Assembly (NCBI GenBank): GCA_002071085.1
Contig: MWEM01000018.1
Coordinates: 1 to 50,204 of the forward strand
Reading direction: 5' to 3'
From: Thermotogota bacterium ADurb.Bin062
Lineage (GTDB): Bacteria > Thermotogota > Thermotogae > MWEM01
DNA: 50,204 bases
The notes under the pieces are model-generated. The model was given only the letters and a program-made list of their open reading frames with translations. It was not told where the DNA came from and ran no database searches. Both the position numbers and the translations under genes were made by a program. Positions 49,667 to 50,204 of the stretch are shown here, one piece after another. Positions within the stretch are counted from its first letter, which is position 1, and every line of letters begins with the position of its first letter.

Positions 49667-50012
49667 AAAAAACGGGATGAAATCCAAGACGCATGCCCAT
49701 TTTGGCAGCGCGCCTGTGTACGCGATCGTCGAAACGGAAGGCGGGGAAATCGAATGGTATGACAACGAAGAAGCCGAGCACACACACGGGAGTTGTCAGC
49801 CGGCGGGAAAACTGGCCCAGTTCCACATCGACGCGGTGGTGTGCCAAGGCATGGGCGCTCGCGCGATCGACAAACTCAACGGGCTGGGGATGAAAGTGTA
49901 CGTGAACAGAAGGGCCGCCACCGTGGAAGAGGTGATCGAAGAGATTAAGCAGAACCGGTTGACCGAACTCTCTAAAGAGGGGGCCTGTCAACAGCATCAC
50001 GGGGCCCATTGA
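49641..50012 (+). CDS. NifX/NafY-like dinitrogenase iron-molybdenum cofactor family protein
   Basis: A 123 aa protein of the dinitrogenase FeMo-cofactor biosynthesis domain family. The family start MKVAIPVSEKNG, HFGSAPVYAIVE and VVCQGMGARAIDKLNGLGMKVYV are seen. The tail is rich in His and Cys (ACQQHHGAH), so metal binding is likely. No nitrogenase is present, so it probably handles iron-sulfur or other metals; nitrogen fixation should not be inferred. ATG 49641 is chosen over ATG 49638 because it is 6 bases from AAGGAGG. Confidence 0.9.
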   Translation: MKVAIPVSEKNGMKSKTHAHFGSAPVYAIVETEGGEIEWYDNEEAEHTHGSCQPAGKLAQFHIDAVVCQGMGARAIDKLNGLGMKVYVNRRAATVEEVIEEIKQNRLTELSKEGACQQHHGAH

Positions 50013-50017
50013 CCATT

Positions 50018-50050
50018 AAAAAAAACCGGACGGATGTCCGGTTTTTTTTA
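50018..50050 (+). terminator. Intrinsic terminator after the NifX-like gene
   Basis: An A-run, stem AACCGGAC/GTCCGGTT with a GGAT loop, and a T-run. It starts 6 bases past the stop codon. Confidence 0.92.
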
Positions 50051-50204
50051 ATGCCCTCGATGCTCGAAAGCATACTCACCCATTGTGGCTTAGAAGGCTT
50101 TGTCATTTATCATAGGTCACCCACCCGTATGTGAAGGTCTATTTTCTTTTGACCCCTTACGCTCGAGTAGTAACCCCTTGTTTTTTGTTACTCTTCAAAG
50201 TGTC

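Noticed and set aside
49641..50012. Nitrogen fixation
   Set aside because: The NifX-like family is widespread in non-fixing anaerobes, and no nitrogenase gene is present.
50051..50204. Possible gene start at the window end
   Set aside because: 154 bases with no ORF, promoter or ribosome site that I can support.

Overview
The window is about 50 kb of a bacterial chromosome of roughly 50% GC. It is densely packed with housekeeping genes plus some accessory genes. Shine-Dalgarno sites are strong, sigma70-type promoters are recognisable, and 1-35 base gene overlaps are common. No rRNA or other decisive marker is present. The gene mix fits a fermentative, peptide- and sugar-scavenging anaerobe: a CUT1 sugar ABC system, an Opp/Dpp-type peptide system, an MTA/SAH deaminase, a GlpP-family protein, several HD-GYP proteins, PNPase followed by an M16 protease, and DUF134 with a NifX-like protein. 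My best guess is a Thermotogota-like lineage, at low to moderate confidence.

Layout: (1) 1-1369, the 3' part of an HtrA/Do serine protease, then a 0.6 kb non-coding repeat region (1440-1973). (2) 2015-5059, minus strand, a sugar ABC operon (binding protein, then two permeases) with a terminator-like hairpin just after the binding-protein gene. (3) 5295-6413, plus strand, a nitronate monooxygenase-family protein. (4) 6421-23345, a 17 kb run of sixteen minus-strand genes that mostly touch or overlap. In transcription order: pnp, M16 protease, two HD-GYP proteins, a phosphodiesterase, an L9-N/NYN fusion, a FliT-like protein, MTA/SAH deaminase, M50 protease, an HD-GYP protein, a GlpP-like protein, a DUF4139-like protein, yqeK, rlmN, lgt and dnaB. 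(5) 23482-26531, plus strand, an HD-GYP sensor and a SIR2-domain protein. (6) 26584-28385, minus strand, a DUF2089 regulator, a small membrane protein and a DUF4097 protein. (7) 28575-28842, two tandem 136 bp repeats.

(8) 29000-37387, plus strand: an EamA exporter, tRNA-Thr(CGU), tilS, ftsH, two exported proteins, a purine nucleoside phosphorylase and uppP. (9) 37537-41490: a small FlgM-like ORF (minus) divergent from a hybrid histidine kinase and a response regulator/kinase-like protein. (10) 41568-49098, minus strand, the peptide ABC operon: an SLH-like/solute-binding fusion, an M14 carboxypeptidase, then OppBCDF. (11) 49319-50012, plus strand, a DUF134 regulator and a NifX-like protein, then a strong terminator.

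Most notable points: an uncharacterised fusion of a ribosomal-protein-L9-like N-terminal domain to a NYN (Zc3h12a-like) nuclease; a SIR2 defence-type protein whose catalytic His position holds Asn; three genes (eamA, tilS, PNP) whose best-placed start codon is AUU or AUC; a tRNA-Thr promoter that probably also drives tilS-ftsH; a repeat array bounded by near-perfect 30 bp inverted ends; and a purine phosphorylase with Asp at the Asn position that normally recognises 6-oxopurines.
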